Shown here: positions 8,918 to 17,273 of the stretch, one piece after another
How positions within the stretch are numbered: the first letter of the stretch is position 1
How the letters are laid out: the number at the start of each line of letters is the position of its first letter
Assembly: GCA_040385105.1 (NCBI GenBank)
Contig: JAZKHY010000043.1
Location: forward strand, 62,001 to 126,000
Source of the DNA: JACMQX01 sp040385105
Lineage (GTDB): Bacteria; Pseudomonadota; Gammaproteobacteria; Burkholderiales; Burkholderiaceae_C
Direction of reading: 5' to 3'
DNA length: 64,000 bases
Made by a program: the position numbers and the translations under genes
Notes under the pieces: model-generated
What the model saw: the letters and a program-made list of their open reading frames with translations, nothing else
What the model was told of the DNA's origin: nothing
Database searches by the model: none

Positions 8918-9949
8918 ATGCAATCGACTCCAGCCAAAGACGCCGGCCGCAGCGGCCGCGCCGCGCTGCTTCCGCTGCCGATGGTGCTGACCATTGCGCT
9001 GCTGCTGTCCACGCCGCTGTGGCTCGCCCGCGTGGGGCTGTACCAGTACCTCGCGCTGGAGATCATGATCTGGATGCTGTTTGCCATGGGCTACAACCTG
9101 CTGCTGGGCTACAGCGGCCTGCCTTCGTTCGGTCATGGCGCGTTCTTCGGCATCGGCGCCTACGGCTTCGGCCTGCTGCAGCACAAGGTCTGGGCCAACC
9201 TGTGGTTTGACCTGGCCGGCGCGGTGCTGCTGGCGGCGCTGGCCGGCGCACTGGTGGCGCTGTTCATCTCGCACCGGCGCGGCATCTATTACGCGCTGCT
9301 CACCATCGCCTTTGGCCAGGTGTTCTGGTTCATTGCCAACAAGTGGTCGTCCGTCACCGGCGGGGAAGACGGGCTGCTCAACATCAGGCGCTTGCCGGCG
9401 GACTTCGGCTTTGTGGTGTTTGACCTGAAGAGCAATGAAGCGCTGTTCTACTTCTGCCTGGCCGTGTTCGCCGTGACGCTGTTTGCATTGTGGCGGCTCA
9501 TCCATTCGCCGCTGGGCCGGGTGCTCAGCGCCATCAAGCAGAACGAGATGCGCGCGGCCTTTGTGGGCTACAACACCTGGGCTTACAAGTGGCTGGTCTT
9601 CACGCTGTCCACCGCCGTGGCGGGCCTGGCCGGCGCCATGTTCGCCATGGCCCAGCAGTCGGCCTACCCGAATGTGATGAGCCTGCACAACTCCGGCTTC
9701 GTCGTGATGATGGTGCTGATCGGCGGTGGCCTGGTCAGCTTCTGGGGGCCGCTCATCGGCGCGACCTTCTTCATCCTGTCACGCGACCTGCTGGGCGCCT
9801 ATACCGAGACCTGGCTGCTGTGGTTTGGCCTGGCCTTCATGCTGATGGTGCTGTTCAGGCCTGAGGGCGTGGCCGGCATCTGGCAAGCCTTCAGGCTGCG
9901 AAAGACGCAGCCGCTTGTGCCCGCCACGCCGGTGAAGGAGGGCGCGTGA
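8918..9949 (+). CDS. Branched-chain-type ABC transporter permease (LivM family)
   Basis: Inner-membrane permease of 343 residues with the LivM signatures GYNLLLGYSGLPSFGHGAFF (about 55-74), TGGEDGL, and the loop SPLGRVLSAIKQNEMRAAFVG. It likely pairs with the LivH protein encoded on the other strand at 2687-3616. It starts the plus-strand arm; an AAAGGG Shine-Dalgarno lies at 8902-8907. The last 4 bp overlap the ATG of the LivG gene. Confidence 0.9.
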   Translation: MQSTPAKDAGRSGRAALLPLPMVLTIALLLSTPLWLARVGLYQYLALEIMIWMLFAMGYNLLLGYSGLPSFGHGAFFGIGAYGFGLLQHKVWANLWFDLAGAVLLAALAGALVALFISHRRGIYYALLTIAFGQVFWFIANKWSSVTGGEDGLLNIRRLPADFGFVVFDLKSNEALFYFCLAVFAVTLFALWRLIHSPLGRVLSAIKQNEMRAAFVGYNTWAYKWLVFTLSTAVAGLAGAMFAMAQQSAYPNVMSLHNSGFVVMMVLIGGGLVSFWGPLIGATFFILSRDLLGAYTETWLLWFGLAFMLMVLFRPEGVAGIWQAFRLRKTQPLVPATPVKEGA

Positions 9950-10692
9950 TGGCCCTGTTTGAAGCCACCGGCCTCTCCAAGCGCTTCGGCGACCAGGTGG
10001 TGCTGGAAGACATCACCCTGGCGTTTGAGGAAGGGCAGCTCAACGGCATCATGGGCCCGAACGGGGCGGGCAAGACCACCTGCTTCAACGTGCTCACCGG
10101 GCGCTTCAAGCCCGACCGCGGCCGTGTGACCTTTGCGGGCGACGACATCACCGGCCTCACCCCGCGCGAGATTGCGCGCAAGGGCGTGTCGCGCTCGTTC
10201 CAGATCATGAACCTGTTCAACGACTACTCGGCGCTGGACAACGTGCTGGTGGCCACGCCGCATGTGCGCAGGCAGGGCTTCAACTTCTGGCGCGACCTGG
10301 GTGCGGATACGGCTGCACAGGACATGGCGGCAGACGTACTGGCGCGTGTGGGCCTGAGGGGCAAGGAGAACGTGCAGGCCAAAAACCTGTCGTACGGCGA
10401 GCGCCGCGCGCTGGAGATCGGCGTGGCGCTGGCTGCATCACCCCGCCTGCTGTTCCTGGACGAACCCACGGCCGGCCTCGGCGCGGAGGGTACGGCGCGC
10501 CTGTATGAGCTGGTCTCGGAGCTCAAACGCCAGGTCACCATCGTCATCATCGAGCACGACATGCAATTTCTTTTCAGGCTGGCCGACAAGGTGTCGGTGA
10601 TCCACTGGGGGCAGGTGATTGCGCGCGGCACGCCTGCCGAGCTGAAGCAGAACGAGTGGGTGAAGCGGTCGAACCTTGGGGGGCTGGCATGA
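9946..10692 (+). CDS. ABC transporter ATP-binding protein (LivG family)
   Basis: ATPase of 248 residues with Walker A GPNGAGKTT (about 38-46), Q-loop at SFQIMNLF, an ABC signature in the degenerate form LSYGERRAL typical of LivG, Walker B LLFLDEPTAGL and H-loop EHD. It powers uptake with the LivF partner that begins 4 bp before its end. All catalytic motifs are intact. Confidence 0.92.
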   Translation: MMALFEATGLSKRFGDQVVLEDITLAFEEGQLNGIMGPNGAGKTTCFNVLTGRFKPDRGRVTFAGDDITGLTPREIARKGVSRSFQIMNLFNDYSALDNVLVATPHVRRQGFNFWRDLGADTAAQDMAADVLARVGLRGKENVQAKNLSYGERRALEIGVALAASPRLLFLDEPTAGLGAEGTARLYELVSELKRQVTIVIIEHDMQFLFRLADKVSVIHWGQVIARGTPAELKQNEWVKRSNLGGLA

Positions 10693-11420
10693 GTGCGGTG
10701 CTGAAACCCATGCCGGCGCCGGCCATGTTGTCGGTGGACCGCATCAATACCTTCTACGGCGAGACACAGGCGCTGTTCAATGTGTCCCTGGAGATCGCGC
10801 CCGGCGAGGTCGTCGCCCTGCTCGGCCCGAACGGCGCCGGCAAGACCACCACGCTGCGCAGCATCCTCGGCCTCACGCCCGCGCGCGCGGGCAAGGTGCA
10901 GTTTGACGGGCGCGACATCACCCATGCGGCAACGCATGAGATAGCGCAAGGCGGCATCGGCTGGGTGCCGGACGACAGGCGCATCTTCCCCACGCTGACC
11001 GTGGCGCGCAACCTGGCCATTGCGCGCAAGAAGACGCGCTTTCGCGCATGGAGCGAGAAAGAGTGCTTTGAGATTTTCAGCGCGCTTGAATACCTGATGC
11101 AGCGCGAGTGCGAGAACCTCTCGGGCGGCGAGATGCAGATGGTCGCCATCTCGCGCGCGCTCATAGGCTCGCCGGGGCTGGTACTGTTTGACGAGCCCAG
11201 CCAGGGCCTGGCGCCCAAGGTGGTGCAGGACGTGATGAAGACCATCACCCGCCTGCGCAATGAAGGCATCGCGGTGCTGGTGGTCGAGCAGAACGTGCAG
11301 AGCGCGCTGGCCGTGGCCGACCGCGCCTATGTGATGAACCTGGGCACCATCGTGCATGAAGGCCCCGCCGCCGAGCTGCGGGACGATGCGGCGCTGCGCC
11401 TGCGGCTGCTGGGAGTATGA
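10689..11420 (+). CDS. ABC transporter ATP-binding protein (LivF family)
   Basis: ATPase of 243 residues with Walker A GPNGAGKTT, signature LSGGEMQMVAISRAL, Walker B LVLFDEPSQGL and the LivF hallmark WVPDDRRIFPTLTVARNL. The ATG at 10689 overlaps the LivG stop (ATGA) and is preferred to the GTG 33 bp upstream because the conserved beta strand then lies at the usual distance. A third, shorter ATPase-like gene overlaps its end by 4 bp. Confidence 0.92.
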   Translation: MSAVLKPMPAPAMLSVDRINTFYGETQALFNVSLEIAPGEVVALLGPNGAGKTTTLRSILGLTPARAGKVQFDGRDITHAATHEIAQGGIGWVPDDRRIFPTLTVARNLAIARKKTRFRAWSEKECFEIFSALEYLMQRECENLSGGEMQMVAISRALIGSPGLVLFDEPSQGLAPKVVQDVMKTITRLRNEGIAVLVVEQNVQSALAVADRAYVMNLGTIVHEGPAAELRDDAALRLRLLGV

Positions 11421-12046
11421 ACACCATGACCACACCCTTGCTGCGCGTGGAGAACGTCGCGCGCCAGTACACGCGCGGGCTGCTGAAGAAGCAGGTGACC
11501 TTCTCGCTGGGCGCCGACTTCACCATCGACAAACCCTGCGTCGTCGGCGTCATGGGGCCGAACGGCTCGGGCAAGACCACGCTGTTCGAGCTGATCACCG
11601 GCAGCAACCTGCCGAATGCCGGCCGCGTGCTGGTGAACGGCCAGGACATCCACCAGGTGAAGACGCGCGAGCGCGACAGGCTGGCCATCCACTACCACCA
11701 GAGCTACCAGGTGCGCTCGTTCCAGCGCAGCAAGCCCAACTTCATGCTGGAGCATTCAGGCAGCGACTCGCCGCTGGTGCACCTGTTCGACGAGCCGCAG
11801 TTCAACACGCAGGACGGCTACATCGGCTTCATGCTGGAGTTCTTCAAGACCCTGCGGGCACGCGGGCGGCTGGTGTTCCTGTGCCTGCACCCGAACGAGC
11901 CGTATCACCTGGACATTCTGCGGGAGAGCTGCGAGCGGTTCATCTTTGTGCAGAAGGGCGTGGTCACGCAGGCAGATGATTTTGGTGCGCTGGTGAGGGA
12001 TGAGCGGGTGCGGGGGTACCTGGGGGCGCTGGCGCCTGCGGTGTGA
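11417..12046 (+). CDS. Shortened ABC-type ATPase lacking the signature region
   Basis: A 209-residue P-loop protein coupled to LivF by ATGA. Visible are Walker A GPNGSGKTT (47-55), a Gln-containing loop (HYHQSYQ, 92-98), a Walker B-like PLVHLFDEPQ with Asp125-Glu126, and a switch-like His158. Only about 25 residues separate the Q-loop from Walker B, where a normal ABC ATPase has about 65-70 including LSGGQ. The helical subdomain and signature are therefore missing, not just mutated. It could be a third regulatory or decoy subunit of the transporter; no family name was recognised. Confidence 0.75.
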   Translation: MNTMTTPLLRVENVARQYTRGLLKKQVTFSLGADFTIDKPCVVGVMGPNGSGKTTLFELITGSNLPNAGRVLVNGQDIHQVKTRERDRLAIHYHQSYQVRSFQRSKPNFMLEHSGSDSPLVHLFDEPQFNTQDGYIGFMLEFFKTLRARGRLVFLCLHPNEPYHLDILRESCERFIFVQKGVVTQADDFGALVRDERVRGYLGALAPAV

Positions 12047-12100
12047 GGATTCGACTCTGGCAGTCAACGCCGTTGAAGCGGGCCGCAGTTGCCGCGGTGC

Positions 12101-12562
12101 TCAAAGCTCATGCGAGTACAAAATGAAGCCCGCGTGCTTAGCGATCTTGTCGTACAGCGCACGTCCGGCCGCATTGCCTGTCTGCGTCGTCCAGTAGACG
12201 CGGCTGCTCTGCGCGGCGGCAGCCGCAGCATAGACCGCCTCGATCAGCAGCCGGCCAATGCCGCGCCCGCGATGCTCCTGTGCGGTGAACAAGTCCTGCA
12301 GGTAGCACACGTCATGAAGACGCGTGGTGCTGCGGTGGAACAGGTAATGAACGATGCCTACGATGCCGCCTTCGTCTTGCGCCACCAACGCATGAACCGG
12401 CTCGCTTGCGCTGAAGAAGCGCTCCCATGTTGCCTCTGTGATCTGCTCCGCAAGCGCAGTCGGGCCACTGCGGCCGTAGAACGCGTTGTAGCCGTCCCAG
12501 AGTGGGCGCCAGGCTGCGTAGTCGGGGCGGCTGATGGGACGGATGTTGAATGATGGGGTCAT
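12101..12562 (-). CDS. GNAT family N-acetyltransferase
   Basis: A 153-residue acetyltransferase of the GNAT fold. The acetyl-CoA pyrophosphate loop is seen as QEHRGRGIGRLL, preceded by the strand VCYLQDLFT and followed by YWTTQTGNAAGRALYDKIA. The acceptor is unknown. It is convergent with the preceding ABC-type gene. The ATG at 12562 is chosen because the fold begins directly after it. Confidence 0.85.
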   Translation of the reverse strand: MTPSFNIRPISRPDYAAWRPLWDGYNAFYGRSGPTALAEQITEATWERFFSASEPVHALVAQDEGGIVGIVHYLFHRSTTRLHDVCYLQDLFTAQEHRGRGIGRLLIEAVYAAAAAAQSSRVYWTTQTGNAAGRALYDKIAKHAGFILYSHEL

Positions 12563-12691
12563 GGTGGATCGGGTAAATGCGCCATTGTCCCCGTTCAAAT
12601 GATGTGGCCGAAACTGGCTAGCTGCCTGCGCTCCAACCCTGTTCAATAGCACCCATTGAAGCAACGGCCAGTTGGCCCGAGGAGAGATGTG

Positions 12692-13156
12692 ATGGGTATT
12701 GTGGTGCGAGGTATTGAGACCGGATTTGTGAACCTGATCCGGCAAGGCGGCAATGACGCCAATGGGCAACCGGCAGTGAAAATGGTGGCGCAAGGAGGGT
12801 CCAACCCTTGCCGGCACTGCCTGGGCTTGATCTCGGATGGCGACCCGAAGCTGGTTCTGGCGCATCGGCCTTTTGACCGGCCGCAGCCCTACGCCGAAGT
12901 GGGGCCGATTTTTCTGCATGGCGAGGCGTGTGAACGGTACGAGAGCGACCGGTTGCCTGCGTGGTTTGCGTACCTCCAGCCCGCGATCATCCGGGGCTAC
13001 TCGCAGGATGACTGGATTCTTTACGAGACAGGCGATGTGGTTCCTGGACAGGAACTGCCTGAAATGTGCGACCGGATCTTCAGCAACGCTGAGGTCCAGT
13101 ACATCCACATCCGGTCAAAATTCAACTGCTTTCAGTGCAGGGTAGACCGGGCGTAG
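12692..13156 (+). CDS. DUF1203 domain-containing protein
   Basis: A 154-residue protein matching the DUF1203 pattern: a CRHCL motif near residue 40, then YAEVGPIFLHGEAC and a C-terminal Cys pair (FNCFQC). The four conserved Cys/His could bind a metal, but no function is established for the family that I can name. The ATG at 12692 is preceded by AGGAGAG; an in-frame CTG/TTG-type upstream extension has no such site. It stands alone between convergent and divergent genes. Confidence 0.75.
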   Translation: MGIVVRGIETGFVNLIRQGGNDANGQPAVKMVAQGGSNPCRHCLGLISDGDPKLVLAHRPFDRPQPYAEVGPIFLHGEACERYESDRLPAWFAYLQPAIIRGYSQDDWILYETGDVVPGQELPEMCDRIFSNAEVQYIHIRSKFNCFQCRVDRA

Positions 13157-13287
13157 GCGTCGGAAAGCCCGAACCGCTCAAATACGCGCTCTCCGGGTAT
13201 TGGTCGCGGCGAAGTAGGGCACGAGCCAACCGTCTTCATGCGTGAACGCCATCGTCCACGATTGTGCGGCCTCCGCATGCGCCTCAT

Positions 13288-13602
13288 TCATTTGCCAGCA
13301 ACAGCCAGCAAAGCCTTTGGGTTGGTGCGCGCAATGGTCAGCAGAGTACGCGCAGCACCACTGGGCTGCTTGCGCCCCTGCTCCCACCCCTGAAGCGTCC
13401 GCACTGACACACCAAGCAGGTCGGCGAACTGTGACTGCGACAGTCCGGTGCGTTCCCGTGCCTCCACTGCAGGCGAAGAGACAACCTGGGTTTTTCCCGC
13501 CTTCATTTGCCGCACAGACTCAAGTAACTCAGCAGCTAGGTCGCGCTTGGACTCATAAGCGCGCAGTTGCGCGTCGGTGAGGGGTTTAGCTTTCGAGGGC
13601 AT
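13288..13602 (-). CDS. XRE-family antitoxin of a RelE/HigB-type module
   Basis: A 104-residue protein with an N-terminal toxin-contact region and a C-terminal helix-turn-helix (about 55-90; GLSQSQFADLLGVSVRTLQGWEQG). It follows and overlaps the toxin gene by 17 bp, the HigBA order with toxin first. HigA-type antitoxins neutralise the toxin and repress the operon. A truncated relative of this gene lies at 31120-31344. Confidence 0.85.
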   Translation of the reverse strand: MPSKAKPLTDAQLRAYESKRDLAAELLESVRQMKAGKTQVVSSPAVEARERTGLSQSQFADLLGVSVRTLQGWEQGRKQPSGAARTLLTIARTNPKALLAVAGK

Positions 13603-13888
13603 GACGAATCTCCTTCAGCTTTGCGCCGGTGATGTTGTCCGTCTTGGCCTTTGCGTACAGTGTGAGAAGCACAACTTCTTCCTCTACCGTGCGCGCGAAG
13701 TAGATGACACGAACCCCACCCGACTTGCCTGTTCCAGCCCGACGCCAGCGGACCTTTCGGATCCCACCAGATTCGGGTACTACATCTCCAGCGTCGGGGC
13801 TCCCGGCAATGTATGCCGCGAACTCACCTCGCTCTTCCTCGGTCCAGTACAACGGCCATTGCTTCTGGAACAAGAGAGTTTCGACCAC
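13586..13888 (-). CDS. RelE/HigB-type toxin
   Basis: A 100-residue basic protein of the RelE/ParE superfamily, HigB2-like, with the core GGIRKVRWRRAGTGKSGGVRVIYF and a C-terminal LLTLYAKAKTDNIT segment. Such toxins cleave mRNA on the ribosome. The start is GTG at 13888. It is cotranscribed with the overlapping antitoxin. Confidence 0.83.
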   Translation of the reverse strand: MVETLLFQKQWPLYWTEEERGEFAAYIAGSPDAGDVVPESGGIRKVRWRRAGTGKSGGVRVIYFARTVEEEVVLLTLYAKAKTDNITGAKLKEIRHALES

Positions 13889-13956
13889 TGTGAGAATTCA
13901 GGCAACTATACGCCTAAGGCGCATAGAAGTCTAGAGCATCCGTCTCTGGTTAGCTT

Positions 13957-15267
13957 TCACTCCGCACCCTCCACGTGGGCATTGTGGCTCGCACCACCAG
14001 ACCGCGTATTCACCAGCCCCACCGCCAGTGAATTGGCAAGCGCAACGTGCGCCTTCCATCGCGCGTACAGCTCACGGCGCGGGATACCCATGTCACTCAA
14101 GGCACGGCGGTGATCAATGTAGACAGCCACGAGCGCAAGCCCCGTCACCGAGTACCACATCGCCGAGAAGACATGCCGCCTGACCATGCCCGGCGTCTGC
14201 GCCCTGAAAAAGTCGCAATGGAACTGCAGGTGCGCCTGTTCGTCCGCGCACAGCTCTTCCAGCAGGCCGCGCAGTTGCGAGGGCGGCAGGCTCTGTGCAA
14301 TCAGCCGGTAGTAGCTGAGGCCCACCACTTCGGCGGCCAGGAGCACCAGCACCTTGAGCCTGACGCCCATGGCGCGGCGGGTCATGACGAACAGCCTGTC
14401 CGTCCAGTTGCTGTGGATCAGCTCACCCCCGAGCGCGTGGACGCACATCGCCAGTATTTCGGCATGCCGGTGCTCCTCCCGCACGAACAGCTCCATTGAC
14501 CTGGCATAAGCCGGGTGGGCCTGCCCGAACGATGAGCGCCGCACCTGCGCCACCACGGTGCCGCCGCCCGACTCGCCCAGCTGGAACACGGCCAGCGAGC
14601 GCCTGACAGAAGGCGGCAGTTGCAGATTCCAGTCATTCGCATCGATCACGGGGAGCGGCCGTTCCTTGCGGGCCTCGAAGAACTGTTGCCAATGCTGCCA
14701 GGGCTCACACCCGGTACGGACTTTCTTGCGGCGGTCACGCAGCCATTGCCGCGTCCGCGTCTTGCCCGCCAGGTTGATGGCGAACGACAGCGCGATGATC
14801 TGCGCGTCCAGCATGGCGCCGGGCCGTTCTGCATAGGTCCGGTCGAAGAGCCAGGACTGCTTTGCGCTCCTGCCCGCATACAGCTGGGCCAGGCCGGTGA
14901 GGCCCGGCTTGCCATGCCAGCGGATGTCGTAGTAAGGGCGGTGCCAGCCCAGCCGCGTGACGTCGGCAGGCGTCAGCGGGCGCGGGCCGACGACGCTCAT
15001 CTGGCCATACAGGATGTTGAAGAACTGCGGTATTTCGTCCAGCCCTGTGTGGCGCAGCCAGCGGCCGACGCGTGTGACGTGCCCGGCCCGCATGGTGCGG
15101 AACTTGTAGATCCGGAAGGGCTGCCTGCGCCTGCCCAGGCGCCACTGGGTGAAGAGAATGGGCCCGCCGTCTTCCAGCAGGACGAGCAATGCAATGACGA
15201 GGTAGAGCGGGGCGAACAGGGCAATCCCCGTCATGGACATCAGAAGATCGAAGCAGCGCCGGAGCAT
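13957..15267 (-). CDS. Fusion of bacterial sugar phosphotransferase and ferritin-like diiron domain
   Basis: Residues 1-185 form a complete monotopic polyprenyl-phosphate sugar phosphotransferase: an N-terminal membrane helix (about 9-31), KFRTMR (55-60), LDEIPQFFN with the catalytic Asp77-Glu78 pair, and MSVVGPRP (90-97). Such enzymes start glycan assembly on a lipid carrier. Residues about 215-420 are a helical domain with Glu232, Glu265xxHis268, Glu313 and Glu343xxHis346, the spacing of a four-helix diiron carboxylate bundle like ferritin or COQ7. No other glycan gene is nearby. The combined role is unknown; an oxidation linked to lipid-carrier chemistry is speculation. Confidence 0.8.
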   Translation of the reverse strand: MLRRCFDLLMSMTGIALFAPLYLVIALLVLLEDGGPILFTQWRLGRRRQPFRIYKFRTMRAGHVTRVGRWLRHTGLDEIPQFFNILYGQMSVVGPRPLTPADVTRLGWHRPYYDIRWHGKPGLTGLAQLYAGRSAKQSWLFDRTYAERPGAMLDAQIIALSFAINLAGKTRTRQWLRDRRKKVRTGCEPWQHWQQFFEARKERPLPVIDANDWNLQLPPSVRRSLAVFQLGESGGGTVVAQVRRSSFGQAHPAYARSMELFVREEHRHAEILAMCVHALGGELIHSNWTDRLFVMTRRAMGVRLKVLVLLAAEVVGLSYYRLIAQSLPPSQLRGLLEELCADEQAHLQFHCDFFRAQTPGMVRRHVFSAMWYSVTGLALVAVYIDHRRALSDMGIPRRELYARWKAHVALANSLAVGLVNTRSGGASHNAHVEGAE

Positions 15268-15513
15268 AGTGAGCTTTCACGAGGAGAAGCTGCGACTATC
15301 CGGGGCGGGGGTGAAGTGCGTTTGAAGCGGGCGAGGCGCTTGGGTGAAGAAACCGTGAATGCGGGGGCCTTCCGGTCGAGGAGCGCTCTGCTTTGGCCGT
15401 CGCCCTTCTCGACAGCCTTGAGACTGCCAACGAAGCGACCATCTCGCGATCGGTCACCGTGTTCCCTGTCACGCGCCACATGGCAAGTTGGTGGACCTTT
15501 TTTCAGCGCAGCC

Positions 15514-16155
15514 CTAACTGTGGATCATCTTGTGTCGGATGGCGTACTTCACCAGTTCCGCATTGCTCTGCACGTCCAGCTTGTGAAGTATGCGCGTGCG
15601 GCTGGAGCTGACGGTCTTGACACTGATAAACATTTTCTTGCCGATCTCCGTGAGCGAGACTCCCTGGGCAATCATGAGCATGATCTGATGCTCGCGCGCC
15701 GAAAGCTTGTGATGCGGCGGATGGTCGCTATCGCCGGCACCGACAGTCTGTAGCAGCAGCCGTTGAGCGGCCACACTGCTGAGATACCGTCGACCCGCGG
15801 CCACTTCACGAATGGCGTGGATCAGCTCCTCCGCTTCAGCGTCCTTGGTCAGATAGCCGCTAGCCCCCGCACGCAGCGCGACCACGGCGTACTGTTCCGC
15901 CGGATACATGGAAAGCAGCAGCACGGGCAGTTTCGCAAACTCGGCTCTTAGAGACGGCATGGCCTCCAGGCCGCTGCGCCCCTCCATGCTTACGTCGAGC
16001 AAAACAACATCGAAGGATGCCCTGCGCAGCTTGGCAAGCATCTCGCCCACATCGCGCGCCTCGTCTTCTACGCGCATGTCGGTCTCGTCCAGGAGGAGTT
16101 TGCGCAGCCCCGACCGGAAGATGGTGTGATCGTCGACGACGAGAATGCGGATCAT
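15514..16155 (-). CDS. NarL/FixJ family response regulator
   Basis: A 213-residue two-component regulator. The receiver domain (about 1-120) has the acidic pocket Asp8-Asp9 and the phosphorylation site Asp54 (VVLLDVS). The C-terminal LuxR helix-turn-helix is at about 150-205 (LSAREHQIMLMIAQGVSLTEIG). Its ATG overlaps the stop of the histidine kinase gene, so the two are a cognate pair. The spaced direct repeats near 18985-19114 are possible targets. Confidence 0.92.
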   Translation of the reverse strand: MIRILVVDDHTIFRSGLRKLLLDETDMRVEDEARDVGEMLAKLRRASFDVVLLDVSMEGRSGLEAMPSLRAEFAKLPVLLLSMYPAEQYAVVALRAGASGYLTKDAEAEELIHAIREVAAGRRYLSSVAAQRLLLQTVGAGDSDHPPHHKLSAREHQIMLMIAQGVSLTEIGKKMFISVKTVSSSRTRILHKLDVQSNAELVKYAIRHKMIHS

Positions 16156-17213
16156 GGCGTAATGGGAATTGAAGCGAAGAGCGTAGTGCCTGCCCCCGGC
16201 GCGGGCCGCAGCTCAAGGGTGCCGCCGAGATCCCGGGCCCGCTCCTTCATTCCAAGAAGTCCTCTTGCGTCGCTGCGGTACGGGCCTGCACCCAAGCCTA
16301 CGCCATCGTCGCGAATTTCCAGTGTAATCCTGTTCAAAGGGCTATCTTGACGCAGGTGCACAAATACTTCATGTGCTTGTGCGTGCTGGGCAATGTTGAT
16401 AAGCGCCTCCTGGAAAATGCGGAACACGCTGGTCGCGCGGTCAATTTCCAGAGCATCCTGGGTTCCAGTCGTTTCCCAGTGGCACTCCAGGCCATGACGA
16501 GTGGCGAAGCGACGGAGCTCGCGCAGCATGGTCGCGGCCAGGCCCAGGTGGTCCAGGCCGCTGGGCCGCAACTCCTCTGACATCTCTCGAACGGACTGGA
16601 TCGCCTGACGTGTAATCTGCATCAGGTCGGTAGAAATCTCCCGTAGTTCGGGGGTCTCGGCCCGGCGAAGAATGCGTTGGGTATTCATCTTGATGGACGC
16701 CAGCAGGCCGCCCAGCACGTCATGCAGCTCGCGCGCATACAGCGCACGCTGCCGTTCGCGTTCCTGGTTGATATGCGCGGCCAACTGCTGGAGATCGTTT
16801 CGGATCTGGCGCAACTCGTCTTCCCGTTTCACTTGCTCGGTAATATCAATGCCAACGCCAGCCACAGCGGGGCGTCCGCGGTACTGCATGCGCGTGCCGT
16901 GCACCTCAAGGTGAATAAGGTGCCCGTCCTTATGCACGCCAGCCGTTACGTAACGAAGGCTGTCGACCTTGCCGCATACACGCGATTGATAGTTCGCCAA
17001 AACCTTGTCAAGGTAGGGCGGAGGAACAAGCTCTCGCAACGACGTGCAAGTGATCTCGCTGACACTCAAGCCAAAGAAATTCGACCAGGTCTCGTTGGAG
17101 TAGACAAAGAATTCATCCTGCAGCACGTAAATGCCGGTGATGGATTGCTCAACGATGGCCTTGAAGGATAGTCCCTGGTACTCATCATCGTTCTCGTCAG
17201 GAGTGGTCTGCAT
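16152..17213 (-). CDS. PAS-domain sensor histidine kinase (HisKA_3 type)
   Basis: A cytosolic kinase of 353 residues: a PAS domain at about residues 13-130, a coiled segment, the HisKA_3 phosphoacceptor box ARELHDVLGGLLASIKMN (His164) and a C-terminal ATPase domain with EALINIAQHAQA and DDGVGLG. No membrane segment is seen, so it senses an internal signal. The ATG at 17213 is used; a TTG 12 bp upstream is possible. It lies 60 bp after an acyl-CoA ligase gene on the same strand, which suggests that it responds to the acid or acyl-CoA handled there. Confidence 0.9.
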   Translation of the reverse strand: MQTTPDENDDEYQGLSFKAIVEQSITGIYVLQDEFFVYSNETWSNFFGLSVSEITCTSLRELVPPPYLDKVLANYQSRVCGKVDSLRYVTAGVHKDGHLIHLEVHGTRMQYRGRPAVAGVGIDITEQVKREDELRQIRNDLQQLAAHINQERERQRALYARELHDVLGGLLASIKMNTQRILRRAETPELREISTDLMQITRQAIQSVREMSEELRPSGLDHLGLAATMLRELRRFATRHGLECHWETTGTQDALEIDRATSVFRIFQEALINIAQHAQAHEVFVHLRQDSPLNRITLEIRDDGVGLGAGPYRSDARGLLGMKERARDLGGTLELRPAPGAGTTLFASIPITP

Positions 17214-17273
17214 GATCCGCAACAATAGAGAGCATGTCGGTATGCGTCAAGCGGAGATCGGTACTTCCAAGGG

